From: Candidatus Gastranaerophilales bacterium
GTDB lineage: Bacteria; Cyanobacteriota; Vampirovibrionia; Gastranaerophilales; Gastranaerophilaceae
Direction of reading: 5' to 3'
DNA: 62,200 bases
Assembly: GCA_944322785.1 (NCBI GenBank)
Contig: CALUPW010000012.1
Span: 1-62,200, forward strand
A program made the position numbers and the translations under genes. How positions within the stretch are numbered: position 1 is the stretch's first letter; each line of letters begins with the position of its first letter. The notes beneath the pieces are model-generated. The model made no database searches and was not told the origin of the DNA. It saw only the letters and a program-made list of their open reading frames with translations. This document shows, piece by piece, positions 43,741-52,887 of the stretch.

Positions 43741-45075
43741 ATGTCAAGTATAGAATCAATCAAAAACAAGGTTCAATTTGCAAAACTTCAATCTTATCTG
43801 GACAATGATATTTTTGAAGAAACTCTTGAAGAGTTAAGGAATGATCCTCAATTTGCAGGCTGGTCGGAGGAGCAGTTGAATGAATATGCTTCAAGTCTTA
43901 TTCAAAAGCACAATTCGGCTGCAAACAGTCTAAATTTGGATGCTGCATTCAGCATTCTCGGCAAACCGCTTGATCCGGAGTGGTCGCAGTATTCCTATGA
44001 AGAAATATTGCAGATGGAAGATAACGGAGTTTTGATTCCGGAGGAATTTCTCGAATGGGCGCATTCAATGCAGTCATCAAATACTGTTGAATATCAGCTT
44101 GATACCGGCGATGTAAACGATATTAACGATGCGGAAGGCTTGAAGGCTGATATCGGAGATGCCGGCAATATGGGTAAAAAGAATGTTGCAATGGTTTTTA
44201 ACAAACAGGTTGCAGCGCAGGAAGAAATTCTTCAACAGGCAGAACAGGAGTTTCAACAGTATTCGTCAAATCTGGAATCAGTGACGGATGAGGCTCAGAC
44301 TGTTCAAAACAATGCACTTAAAAAAGTTCAGGAATTAATGAATGAATGGGTTGTTCTAGATGAAAAAGTTAAGCGGGGTGAGCAGCTCACCGAAGATGAA
44401 AAATCACGTTTCGGTGAACTTGGAATTTTGATGAATAATGAAGTTCAAAGTTCATCTGTACAAATCGAAAATTTCACCTCCGATTTTGATGAAATATCAA
44501 AAATGATGCGCTCGGTGTCAAAAGAGGCAAAAGTCGCTCAAGATTATGCAAACGATACAACTTTTGTCGGAGGATTGATAACAGAGTACGAAGCCGCTCA
44601 CAAATCAAGAGTAGTAACGGGTAACAACCATATATTTGATGGTGCAACCGGTGTTGTTTCTCTTTTAAAATCAAACACAATCGGTAAAAATCTTGCAGTC
44701 ACATCAATTAAAGAAAGCGGAGATCTTCAGGATGTAACCTTCGGTTCTGATAAAGCCATCAAGAGAGTTTCCGAACAAATAAGAGGTATTACAGAGGATG
44801 TAAATTCCGGCAATATGCAAATCGGTGATACGGTAGCTGAAGGGCTGACAGAAGCCGCAGGAGTTCAACAAAATAACAGTCAAAATCAGGTTGAGCCGCC
44901 ACCTGCAGAAGATAATCCGGATGTTTTGGCTCAGGTAAACCAAAATAATGATACGGATGATGAAAACGATAATGTCTTTGCAGAAAATGAAGATTTAAAC
45001 AATATTAATACGATATTAAAACGTCAGCAAAGGCAAGCACCGAAAATTCAACCGCAGGATGTAATAATTAATTAG
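43741..45075 (+). CDS. Orphan coiled-coil protein
   Basis: 444 residues from ATG 43741, which follows GAAAGGTG; a longer frame to 43696 has no such site. No TM segment or signal. Acidic and helical, with a long coiled-coil region (QEEILQQAEQEFQQYSSNLE onward), and a Gln/Asn/Asp-rich tail (QNNSQNQVEPPPAEDNPD). I know no family. The Q/N-rich tail and coiled coil suggest a structural or scaffold protein. It stands alone between two terminators. Confidence 0.7.
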   Translation: MSSIESIKNKVQFAKLQSYLDNDIFEETLEELRNDPQFAGWSEEQLNEYASSLIQKHNSAANSLNLDAAFSILGKPLDPEWSQYSYEEILQMEDNGVLIPEEFLEWAHSMQSSNTVEYQLDTGDVNDINDAEGLKADIGDAGNMGKKNVAMVFNKQVAAQEEILQQAEQEFQQYSSNLESVTDEAQTVQNNALKKVQELMNEWVVLDEKVKRGEQLTEDEKSRFGELGILMNNEVQSSSVQIENFTSDFDEISKMMRSVSKEAKVAQDYANDTTFVGGLITEYEAAHKSRVVTGNNHIFDGATGVVSLLKSNTIGKNLAVTSIKESGDLQDVTFGSDKAIKRVSEQIRGITEDVNSGNMQIGDTVAEGLTEAAGVQQNNSQNQVEPPPAEDNPDVLAQVNQNNDTDDENDNVFAENEDLNNINTILKRQQRQAPKIQPQDVIIN

Positions 45076-45153
45076 CGGTTTAATTTGTACGTGATTTTGA
45101 GCTTAAGTATATTATACGGCTTTCCGGTACAGAGATAATAAATTTAAAAACCA

Positions 45154-45180
45154 AATAAGGCGCCCGCAGGGCGCCTTATT
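45154..45180. terminator. Bidirectional terminator between the orphan gene and mutL
   Basis: AATAAGGCGCCC, loop GCA, GGGCGCCTTATT: a perfect 12-bp stem between the two convergent genes. Confidence 0.85.
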
Positions 45181-45184
45181 GATA

Positions 45185-46966
45185 TTAAGATTGTCTTTGA
45201 AAAAATGAGGCTATTTGTTTGTGCGGAACAATTTTTGAAATCGGGCGTCCGTGCGGGCATGTATAAGGCATTTGAGTTTTCCGCCACTTTTTAATAATTT
45301 CCTGCATCTGCCATGTCGAAAGTTTTTGACCTGCTTTAACAGAGGCTTTGCAGGCTGTTGTAATAAGGATTTTTTCTTCCAAACCGTCAATATCGCCTTC
45401 AATGTTTTCCAGAATATCAGAGAGAATTTCCTGAGGATTTACTTTTGCAATCAATTGCGGAACTTTTCGGAAAATAAGTTCGTTTTCTTTTGTAAACTCT
45501 ATTCCGTAACCGAACTTTTCAAATTTCTGGATATTTTCTTTAATAAGTTCAGCATCATCATTTGAAACAGTCAAAACATCCGATACAAAAAGCAGTTGAG
45601 AAACTACATTTTTTTCGGATTTAAGTTTTTCATAAATATATCTTTCCTCGGCAATATGCTGGTCAACGATTTCCAACCCGTCCTCCTGCTCAATCAAAAT
45701 ATATGTGTTTTTGTATTGCCCGATAATATTTTCCTCTGGTTCAGGTTCTTTTTCAACATGATTGATAAGTTTGGGCTGGACAATTTCTTCTTTCCGCTGA
45801 AACGGAAGATTGCTGCTTAATTTTTCCATCATATTGTCCGTTATATACATGGAATCTTCCCGTCTATCAACGAAAAATTCACTTTTCGGGGGCTGATTAA
45901 TACTTACGACTTTTTCTTTTGTTTCAAAATCAGGTTCTGCCGTAATCGTCATTGATGGCGCTGAAATCACCCTTTCAACATAGTTCGCCAGTCCGCCTTG
46001 AATTGATGTATATATAAAATTGAAAACCATATTTGTATTTTTATAGCGGACTTCTTTCTTTGTCGGATGTACGTTTACATCAACATCAGACGGCGGAATT
46101 TCAAAATTTAAAACAACAAACGGATATTTGCCGCTTGCGATTAAATTTTTGTAGGCAGTATCTATTGCCTTTTGAAAGACAGGACATTTTACCGTCCGGC
46201 GGTTGATATACATATAATAGTTTTTTTTGCTGGAACGGGTAAAATCCGGTGTGCTTACATATCCGGAAATCTTCAGTCCTGCCAGATTGTCGGTTTTTAA
46301 TACTTCTTTTAGACTTTCAACCACATCTGCGCCGAAAATTTCTTTAATTGTTCTTTTTAAATCGCCGAGTCCGTTTGTTTTTAAAACACTTTTTCCGTCA
46401 CGTTTAAGTTCAAATCCGATTTCCGGATAGGCAAGCGCAATATTTTGTACAAGTTCTTGAATATATGAAAATTCAGTTGAGGCGCTTTTTAAGAATTTTA
46501 ATCTTGCGGGAACATTATAAAAAAGCTCTTTAATATCCATAATCGTTCCGACTGCACAGCCTGTTTCAACCTGTTTGACCTCGGAGTTTTCACATTGAAC
46601 TTTTGTGCCTGTTTCAAATTCTGAAGTTCTTGTGGTGCAGGTAAGTTTTGAAACAGAAATTATGCTTGCCAGAGCTTCCCCCCTAAATCCCATTGTTGTT
46701 ACGGCAAACAAATCCTCATCATTTTGAATTTTGCTTGTGGCATGTTTTGTAAATGCAAGAAGAATGTCATCGGGATGAATTCCGCAGCCGTTGTCGGCAA
46801 TCCGGATATTTCTGCATTCATTGGTAATTTCAATGCTTATTTTTTTAGCACCTGCATCAACCGAGTTTTCAACAAGTTCTTTAACAACAGACGCCGGACG
46901 TTCAATTACTTCTCCCGCTGCAATCTGGTTTATTAAATTTTTAGAAAGCTGTTTAATTCTTGCCAA
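45185..46966 (-). CDS. mutL: DNA mismatch repair protein MutL
   Basis: 593 residues. ATPase motifs: IAAGEVIERPASVVKELVEN, ADNGCGIHPDDI and TMGFRGEALASI. The C-terminal dimerisation domain has IVDQHIAEERYIYEKL, ACKASVKAGQKL and CPHGRPI. The Cys/His motifs suggest a MutL with endonuclease-type zinc-site residues, but the DQHAxxER motif is changed to DQHIAEER. Second gene after the PiT-like permease (15 bp). Confidence 0.95.
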   Translation of the reverse strand: MARIKQLSKNLINQIAAGEVIERPASVVKELVENSVDAGAKKISIEITNECRNIRIADNGCGIHPDDILLAFTKHATSKIQNDEDLFAVTTMGFRGEALASIISVSKLTCTTRTSEFETGTKVQCENSEVKQVETGCAVGTIMDIKELFYNVPARLKFLKSASTEFSYIQELVQNIALAYPEIGFELKRDGKSVLKTNGLGDLKRTIKEIFGADVVESLKEVLKTDNLAGLKISGYVSTPDFTRSSKKNYYMYINRRTVKCPVFQKAIDTAYKNLIASGKYPFVVLNFEIPPSDVDVNVHPTKKEVRYKNTNMVFNFIYTSIQGGLANYVERVISAPSMTITAEPDFETKEKVVSINQPPKSEFFVDRREDSMYITDNMMEKLSSNLPFQRKEEIVQPKLINHVEKEPEPEENIIGQYKNTYILIEQEDGLEIVDQHIAEERYIYEKLKSEKNVVSQLLFVSDVLTVSNDDAELIKENIQKFEKFGYGIEFTKENELIFRKVPQLIAKVNPQEILSDILENIEGDIDGLEEKILITTACKASVKAGQKLSTWQMQEIIKKWRKTQMPYTCPHGRPISKIVPHKQIASFFQRQS

Positions 46967-46981
46967 TTTGAGGCTCCTTTT

Positions 46982-47986
46982 TTACATAAAATGCGACATG
47001 AAGAAATGTTTTACAAGGTCAAATTTTATCAATATAATTACAACCGCAATTGAAACTACAAGACCGAAAGTCGCTTTTGTAAGGTCTTTAAGAATATGTT
47101 TGTACATTTTTTTAGGGCTTTCAAATCTAAGTCTGTGGTAAAGGGCAATTTCCCGTCCGGCAAGAAGTCCGATAAATACCCATGTTGTAGACATCGGAAC
47201 GTTGTTTAACTGAATAAAATAAAGCAGTAAAAACGCATAAATCAAATCAATAATCGTTGCGGAACGAGGATCCTGAACGTTTGTTTTCATTTTGACTATT
47301 TTTTGAACTTCACCGCCTCTTTTATAGGCGACAACCCACATAAAGGCGGTAAATGCAACTAAAACCAGAACTAAATCAAGGAAACTTGTTTTCCTTGGTA
47401 GATACACAAAAAGATTTGCCGCATCCTGCATAAGCCACTGTGACCAGAGAAAAGCTGTTGAAAGCCATTTTGCGGCCATCCACCATTTTGAGATTTTTTT
47501 ATCAGCCGTGTAGTAAAAATATCTTTCCAGCGGTCTTGCAATAATATTGTAAATTATGATTGAAACAATCAGCGCAAGAACATAACCGATTAAAGATTTT
47601 GTCAAAATCATACCGATAACGCTGATATCCTGAGCAGAAAAGATACTTAAAATCAAAAAAGTTGTGGAAACGGGTATTCCGTAACGGGTTAAAAACAAAA
47701 GAATTATCGGCGGAAGAACATGAACGAGCGTAAAAGTTTCAGGATACGGAATTCTTTCAAGACGGCCGAACGACATATCTCCGTGGTTTACAATCCATCC
47801 TGTTGAAATTGTTATAATCAAAACAGCGCTCGTAAATGCCCAGATTAGCCATGTGGGAAGTTTTTTGCTTGCTGTTAAATAAGTTCCGAGAGTTTGAATT
47901 ACGTCATTTGAAACGCATGAATACATGGAAATCAAAAAGCCCGTAACCATGTAAATATTGCTTAAATTAAAAACTTCCGGGAACAT
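46982..47986 (-). CDS. PiT-like phosphate permease family membrane protein
   Basis: 334 residues from ATG 47986, four bases after GGAGG; a TTG at 48007 is rejected. About ten TM helices. Two inverted-repeat signatures, SNDVIQTLGTYLTASKKLP with GIPVSTTFLIL and NNVPMSTTWVFIGLLAGREI, resemble the duplicated ND and PVSTT motifs of PiT (PHO-4) permeases. Substrate may be phosphate or sulfate. In an operon with mutL. Confidence 0.72.
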   Translation of the reverse strand: MFPEVFNLSNIYMVTGFLISMYSCVSNDVIQTLGTYLTASKKLPTWLIWAFTSAVLIITISTGWIVNHGDMSFGRLERIPYPETFTLVHVLPPIILLFLTRYGIPVSTTFLILSIFSAQDISVIGMILTKSLIGYVLALIVSIIIYNIIARPLERYFYYTADKKISKWWMAAKWLSTAFLWSQWLMQDAANLFVYLPRKTSFLDLVLVLVAFTAFMWVVAYKRGGEVQKIVKMKTNVQDPRSATIIDLIYAFLLLYFIQLNNVPMSTTWVFIGLLAGREIALYHRLRFESPKKMYKHILKDLTKATFGLVVSIAVVIILIKFDLVKHFFMSHFM

Positions 47987-48174
47987 AATTCCTCCATACA
48001 CAAACAACTTACAACAAAAACAAATTCATCTAAACAATTGATTACAAATTTGAAACAATTCTATAAGATAAAAAAGACTAAACAGACATCAGTATTTGAA
48101 AAGTCTAAAAATGACCTTACTGTCATTCTGAACTTAATTCAGAATATGAATGTAATAATCAGGGGAGAAGAAAT

Positions 48175-49047
48175 TTGGCAAAAGTTAAAACAAATACAAA
48201 ACTTAAACCGTTAAAAAAGGCGGATTTGCAGGTCGTAAAACCTGTAAAAACTACAAAATACAGTGATATTGATTTAAATAACTGGAAAGCGTACAATCAT
48301 ATCAAAACCGATACTCTCTGGGAATTTCCTTCACGCTTAAAAGAAGGCGGGCATTCAAACGAATATCACGGGAATTATATTCCTCAGATTGCGCAGCAGT
48401 TATATGAACGATTTACTAAAAAGAATGATGTGGTTTTGGATTTGTTTTTCGGCTCCGGTACTTCCGGTATTGAAGCGATAAATATGGGGCGCCGTTGTAT
48501 CGGGGTTGAGTTGAAAGAGGAGCTGGCTGAAAAAGTTTCCGAAAAATTCACACCCAAACAACTTGTAACGGATGTAAGAATTATCTGCGGTGATTCGGCG
48601 TCTGATAAAGTAAAAGACAAAATTCAGGCAGGACTTGATATTTTGCGTGAAGAAAGGGCACAGTTTTTAATTCTTCATCCGCCCTATGATGACATTATCA
48701 AGTTTTCAGACAAAAAAGAAGATTTATCAAATTGTGATTCAACTGATGAATTTTATGATTTGTTCGCAAAAGTTGCCAAAAATGGCTACGATTTGCTTGA
48801 AAAAGGCAGATTTGCCGCTCTTATAATAGGCGACAGCTACAAAAATTCCGAAGTTCAGCCGCTCGGCTTTGAATGTATGGCAAGAATGTTGAATTTGGGA
48901 TTTAAACTAAAAGGTATTATCGTAAAAGATATTCAGGGCAATGAACGAGCAAAAGGAAGAACCGCAAATTTGTGGAGATACCGTGCACTTGCCGGCGGAT
49001 TTTATATTTTTAAACATGAATATGTAATGATATTTCAAAAAGTATAA
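48175..49047 (+). CDS. Solitary DNA methyltransferase
   Basis: 290 residues starting at TTG 48175 after AGGGGAG. The SAM motif is VLDLFFGSGTSGIEAINMGR; the catalytic motif is ILHPPYDDIIKFS, so the usual D/N/S before PPY is His. YRALAGGFYIFKHEYVMIFQ ends the protein. This is the N4/N6 amino-methylase fold. No restriction gene is adjacent: a G-tract ORF and repeats follow. It may be regulatory. Confidence 0.8.
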   Translation: MAKVKTNTKLKPLKKADLQVVKPVKTTKYSDIDLNNWKAYNHIKTDTLWEFPSRLKEGGHSNEYHGNYIPQIAQQLYERFTKKNDVVLDLFFGSGTSGIEAINMGRRCIGVELKEELAEKVSEKFTPKQLVTDVRIICGDSASDKVKDKIQAGLDILREERAQFLILHPPYDDIIKFSDKKEDLSNCDSTDEFYDLFAKVAKNGYDLLEKGRFAALIIGDSYKNSEVQPLGFECMARMLNLGFKLKGIIVKDIQGNERAKGRTANLWRYRALAGGFYIFKHEYVMIFQKV

Positions 49048-49060
49048 AGGAGCTAAAAAG

Positions 49061-49111
49061 ATGAAAAAGCAGACTATGATTGAAATTCAGGGGGGGGGGG
49101 GCAACCCGTAA
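49061..49111 (+). other. Short ORF with ribosome site running into a 12-G tract
   Basis: AAAGGAG precedes ATG 49061, 13 bp after the methylase gene. In the current frame the peptide ends 16 codons later at TAA. Loss of one G would put this start in frame with the pilin ORF at 49545-50246. See the poly-G tract. Confidence 0.45.
49090..49101 (+). repeat. Poly-G tract of 12
   Basis: Twelve consecutive G in an AT-rich genome, 29 bp after a start codon with a good ribosome site. Homopolymer G-tracts of this length slip during replication and are classic phase-variation switches. Length from raw assembly may be off by one. Confidence 0.85.
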
Positions 49112-49220
49112 AACAGGCTCCTGTTGCGATTTAACAATTAGTCATTCTTCAGCCAAGGACAATTTAAGTCCAAAGCCTCTTAAAAAGACATGTCTTGAAT
49201 CATTTTACGAAAACCGTTAC

Positions 49221-49549
49221 GTCATTCTGAACTTGATTGGCTACTTTTGCCGAAATCAAGAAATGATTTCGTGCAAAATGCCTGGTTTTCCACAGAATCT
49301 ATCAATTTTGATAAAAACAATCAGAAAAGATTCCGGCTCGGAGGCCGGAATGACAGAGCCGTCACATGTGCATTCGTCATGTCATTCTGAGCTTGACTCA
49401 GAATCTATCAATGCTGATAAAGACAGACTCCGGCTCGGGGGCCGGAGTGACGAATGCGGTCAAATCACAAATTCTTCTTTCCGTCATTCTGAATTTCTTT
49501 CAGAATCTCTAAATAAAGCAACAGATTCCGGCTCGGAGGCAGGAATGAC
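49221..49549 (+). repeat. Cluster of three palindromic GTCATTCTGA...GGAATGAC repeats
   Basis: Copies lie at 49221-49354 (expanded in the middle), 49381-49451 and 49483-49549. Each begins GTCATTCTGA, has CAGAATCT, then a hairpin such as ATTCCGGCTCGGAGGCCGGAA, and ends GAATGAC or GAGTGAC, so the two ends pair. A half copy is at 48122-48146 and a relative at 58420-58448. The last copy reaches into the pilin gene. Confidence 0.75.
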
Positions 49550-50246
49550 GAAAATTTCGTCTAACAACCTCTGTCCCGCAGTTCGGAATGACAAATCAGG
49601 GTGCAAAGCCGCCTTCACCATGGCAGAAGTCCTGATAACCCTCGGCATAATCGGTATTGTTGCCGCAATGACTTTGCCGTCATTGATTAACAAGGCAGAA
49701 CGTATGATTTTAACCCAGCAGTTTAAAAAATCTTATGCAAATCTGCAAAATGCGGTAAACTCAGTACAATGGGAACATGGGATGCCTTATGTTTGTTACG
49801 TTATGGGTGCATCAAAATATTATGACACAGAATGCAGTATTTTCTGGCCTGAGTTGCTCTCAAAATTGCGTGTAATACGAATATGTAATTATTATGATGA
49901 AGGCTGCAGTCCAAGGTATAAAACTAAAGAAGAAATCCTTTCCGCAGGTGGTAATGTTGATAATTTATCGTGTTCACTGACAGCGACTTTAGATAACTAT
50001 AAAGTTTATACTTTGTATGACGGCTCATATCTGTTAATTAATCCCGGAAGTTCTGGAAATTCGGCATATTCACAGTGGGTTGTGATTGATGTCAACGGAG
50101 AAAAAGGCCCGAATAAATGGGGATACGATGTATTCTGGACAAATCTCTACAGAGAAAATGAAAAGAAAAACGTTGTAATGTTTGATGAAATCTGTAAAAT
50201 GAAAGAAAAGGGCGGAGTTTATTTTAGAGATATGATTTTAAAATAA
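49545..50246 (+). CDS. Type IV pilin-like (prepilin) protein
   Basis: 233 residues. The prepilin signature is KAAFTMAEVLITLGIIGIVA followed by AMTLPSL, about 24 residues from the start, with Glu at +5 of the mature chain, so it should be cut by prepilin peptidase and assembled by a type IV pilus/pseudopilus machine. The globular part has Cys pairs (CNYYDEGCSP and CSLTATL). The chosen ATG follows GGAGG by five bases; both belong to the terminal copy of the palindromic repeat. The frame stays open upstream through the repeats to about 49080, but without a proper start. Confidence 0.82.
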   Translation: MTKISSNNLCPAVRNDKSGCKAAFTMAEVLITLGIIGIVAAMTLPSLINKAERMILTQQFKKSYANLQNAVNSVQWEHGMPYVCYVMGASKYYDTECSIFWPELLSKLRVIRICNYYDEGCSPRYKTKEEILSAGGNVDNLSCSLTATLDNYKVYTLYDGSYLLINPGSSGNSAYSQWVVIDVNGEKGPNKWGYDVFWTNLYRENEKKNVVMFDEICKMKEKGGVYFRDMILK

Positions 50247-50585
50247 CTGCAAAATACATCATTTAACGGATAAAAAAGCGTAAAAAATAGTTTATCCTAA
50301 AGTTGGAAATACTGTACAATGACAAACTGTCTTAAAAATATAACCGGCATGCCGAAAGCATGGGATTTTTTCTTATTATTACAAATTGTTACCAAGATTT
50401 AAGAAATATTAAAACGGCTGAAATCATGTCGCTGTCATGGTTTTGGATAGTTTGAAAAAATACGTGTATTCCAAAATACAAAATAGTTGTCCCCTATAAA
50501 GGTATAGAGTACAATTAATTGTATATTCAAGTGATTGTTTCTGTCCAAAACGGACGACAATCATAAATTCTTGTAAAAGGGTAAG
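50247..50585 (+). other. Intergenic region before yggS
   Basis: 339 bp without a gene. It holds a hairpin CATGC-CGAAA-GCATG followed by T-rich sequence (about 50347-50373), probably the pilin terminator, and a longer hairpin GATTGTTTCTGTCC/GGACGACAATC (about 50532-50562) in the leader of yggS. Confidence 0.5.
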
Positions 50586-51254
50586 ATGATTATGCAATTC
50601 AGGGTAAAAGAGAATCTTTCACAGATACAAGAAGAAATTGCACCTTATAGACCAAATATTATTGCAGTGACAAAGTATTTTGATGAAGAAGCGATTGAAG
50701 CAGCTTATAATGCGGGCATTCGAAACTTCGGCGAGTCAAGAACAATAGAGGCAATCGAAAAGATAAATAAATTGCCGGATGAAGTTAAAAATAATTCGAC
50801 ATTCCATTTTATCGGGCATTTGCAGTCAAATAAAGTGAAAAAAACAGTTGAACATTTTGACTGTATCCATTCGGTTGATTCACTGAAGCTTGCAGAACAA
50901 ATTTCCGATGCGGCAAAAATGTCCGGCAAAAAACAAAAAATCCTGCTTCAGCTTAATAACGCAAACGAAATTCAAAAATTCGGATTTTCAAAAGAAGATT
51001 TGTTTAAAAACTTTCCGGAGATTATGGAGCTTGAGGGGGTTGAAGTTTGCGGATTGATGAATATGGCGCCTCTCGGTGCTGATGACAAAACTTTGTACGA
51101 ACTGTTTTCTGATGTAAAAGAAACAAAAGAAAATCTGGAAATTCAGTTCAATTGCAATTTAAAAGAATTGTCCATGGGGATGAGTCAGGATTACAAAATT
51201 GCGGCTCAATGCGGAGCCACAATGCTCAGAATAGGCAGAAAATTATTCAGTTAA
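50586..51254 (+). CDS. yggS: PLP homeostasis protein (YggS/PLPBP)
   Basis: 222 residues: PNIIAVTKYFDEEAIEAAYN with the PLP-binding Lys, FGESRTIEAIEK, FHFIGHLQSNKVK and LSMGMSQDYKIAAQCGATML with RIGRKLF at the end. Binds PLP without catalysis and buffers it. sepF follows 32 bp later, the cyanobacterial order, which supports the taxonomic call. AGGGTAAG precedes ATG 50586; the ATG at 50592 is an alternative. Confidence 0.95.
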   Translation: MIMQFRVKENLSQIQEEIAPYRPNIIAVTKYFDEEAIEAAYNAGIRNFGESRTIEAIEKINKLPDEVKNNSTFHFIGHLQSNKVKKTVEHFDCIHSVDSLKLAEQISDAAKMSGKKQKILLQLNNANEIQKFGFSKEDLFKNFPEIMELEGVEVCGLMNMAPLGADDKTLYELFSDVKETKENLEIQFNCNLKELSMGMSQDYKIAAQCGATMLRIGRKLFS

Positions 51255-51286
51255 GTAAGATAAATTAAATAAACGGAGGAAAAACG

Positions 51287-51790
51287 GTGGCGATTGTAAC
51301 AGACAAAATTAAATCAGTAGTTGACTTTTTGGTAAAAGGTTTTGAACCCAGAGAAACTATTTTTGATGACATGGCAGAAGATGATATGGATGGCAATTAT
51401 GAAGTTCAGGATAACTTAGCGATTGATCCTGCATATTCATATCAGCCGAAAGTTGAAAAAACTCAAGACTTAAAAGTGGTTAATCATCCTAATTACAGAG
51501 GTTATGAAGTAAGAATTATGGAACCCCGTTCTTTTGATGATGCAGCCCAAATTGTTCAACACTTGAAAGACAGACAAACAATCGTCCTTAATCTTCACCT
51601 TCTTGATAAAGAACAATCTCAAAGAACAATCGACTTTGTCTGCGGTGCTGCTCATGCACTTAACGGCAAACCGCAAAAAGTAGGTGATTTAGTATTTGTA
51701 TTTACCCCGAGCAATGTCACTTTGTCTGTAGACATTAACGCAACCCAGAATAAATTCAACGACTCATTGTGGAGAGCTCCTCTACAGTAA
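51287..51790 (+). CDS. sepF: Cell division protein SepF
   Basis: 167 residues starting at GTG after GGAGGA. Begins with a membrane-targeting amphipathic helix (DKIKSVVDFLVKGFEP), then an acidic linker, then the FtsZ-binding domain VRIMEPRSFDDAAQIVQHLK, RQTIVLNLHLLDKEQSQRTI with DFVCGAAHALNGK and VFVFTPSNVTLS. It anchors FtsZ to the membrane. Terminator at 51829. Confidence 0.95.
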   Translation: MAIVTDKIKSVVDFLVKGFEPRETIFDDMAEDDMDGNYEVQDNLAIDPAYSYQPKVEKTQDLKVVNHPNYRGYEVRIMEPRSFDDAAQIVQHLKDRQTIVLNLHLLDKEQSQRTIDFVCGAAHALNGKPQKVGDLVFVFTPSNVTLSVDINATQNKFNDSLWRAPLQ

Positions 51791-51828
51791 GGTCTGTTCG
51801 TTTTTATATAATGAGAAGAGGATAGTTG

Positions 51829-51855
51829 AAAAAAGACGGCATTTGCCGTCTTTTT
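51829..51855 (+). terminator. Intrinsic terminator after sepF
   Basis: AAAAAGACGGCA, loop TT, TGCCGTC then five T. Confidence 0.85.
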
Positions 51856-52169
51856 AATTTGCTAAAGTGTTTTGAATTCCTTAAGAACCAATAAAAATAC
51901 TGTTTGCTGAATACAGGCTGCCCGTAAAAATAACAGGTGTACTTTCCCTGTTTTGTTAATGAAAATTTTTTTTCGATGAACTCTTAATATCTTACTCTAT
52001 TCTTAAATCTTTCCCTTTTTCATTGTTTTTCTAACCTTTTTTGACTTTTTGTCAAATATCATTATTTACATGGAAAAACCCGTACAAATAGAGGATTTTT
52101 TTTTATGAAAGTGCGTCAAACTGTAAATATAGCCGTATAATCATAAAAAAGCAAACAGAGGTAAAAGTT
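51856..52169 (+). other. Intergenic region before the flagellar genes
   Basis: 314 bp without a gene. It holds TTGACTTTTTGTCAA, a palindrome near 52041, and a -10-like TATAAT at 52136-52141 with TCAAAC 17 bp or so upstream. The flagellar operon promoter is probably here. Confidence 0.4.
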
Positions 52170-52868
52170 ATGAAAATTAATGGCGGAGTTCGTTATTATG
52201 AAAGAGGAATAGATTTATCAATCCGTGCCATGCAGGTTCAAACGGAGCTGATGTCTATAGCAAATGAAAATATTAACGGCTTTGATAAAGTGGGTTATCA
52301 AAGGCAGGAGCCTGTTGTGTCAAGTTTTTCCGAATTTGTCGGTGTTCATGCTATTTCCAAAACAACAGATACAAAAGTTGGCAGAATTACGATGTCCTCA
52401 AATCCGCTTGACTTTGCCATTGCAAAAGAAGGCTATTTCCAAACAGAAGGCGATGACGGCGTAAGGCTTACACGTGACGGTCGTTTTAAGATTGATAAAG
52501 AAGGTAACCTTCTGACGCTTGACGACAGACGTGTTCTTTCAAATGCAGGTATCCCGATTAAACTTCCGATTGTGCCCGAAAAGCTTGAAGATATTAAAGT
52601 CGATGACCACGGGCTTGTAAAAGTTTTAAACAAAAATACCTGTAAAATGGAAGTTGCCGCAAATATTGGTGTTGTTGACGCAAACGGTGTCGTAATAATG
52701 GATCCGGAAATCAAGCAAGGATACAACGAATTTTCCAACGTTTCGCTTCAAAACGAGTTTATCGCAATGATGCCGGTTATAAGAAATTTTGATGCAAACC
52801 GTCAGCTCTTTATGATTCAAAATCAAAATCTTCAAAAAGTCATCTCTCAATTAGGAAGTACATCATAA
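52170..52868 (+). CDS. flgF: Flagellar basal-body rod protein (FlgF/FlgG type)
   Basis: 232 residues. Rod-family N-terminus IDLSIRAMQVQTELMSIANE then NINGFDKVGYQRQE, the middle domain with FQTEGDDGVRLTRDGRFKID, and the C-terminal coiled coil NEFIAMMPVIRNFDANRQLF. The family-typical N-terminal NxANxxTxGFK is altered to NENINGFDKVGYQ. Two such genes are adjacent; this one is called flgF by order, which is a guess. GAGG lies upstream of the ATG. Secreted by the flagellar type III route. Confidence 0.85.
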   Translation: MKINGGVRYYERGIDLSIRAMQVQTELMSIANENINGFDKVGYQRQEPVVSSFSEFVGVHAISKTTDTKVGRITMSSNPLDFAIAKEGYFQTEGDDGVRLTRDGRFKIDKEGNLLTLDDRRVLSNAGIPIKLPIVPEKLEDIKVDDHGLVKVLNKNTCKMEVAANIGVVDANGVVIMDPEIKQGYNEFSNVSLQNEFIAMMPVIRNFDANRQLFMIQNQNLQKVISQLGSTS

Positions 52869-52887
52869 ATTAAGTAAGGATTAAAAA

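Noticed and set aside
49080-49544. A frame open from 49080 that would add 155 residues to the pilin
   Set aside because: Its TTG start has no ribosome site, and the encoded residues are translated palindromic repeats; the prepilin leader has a better start at 49545.
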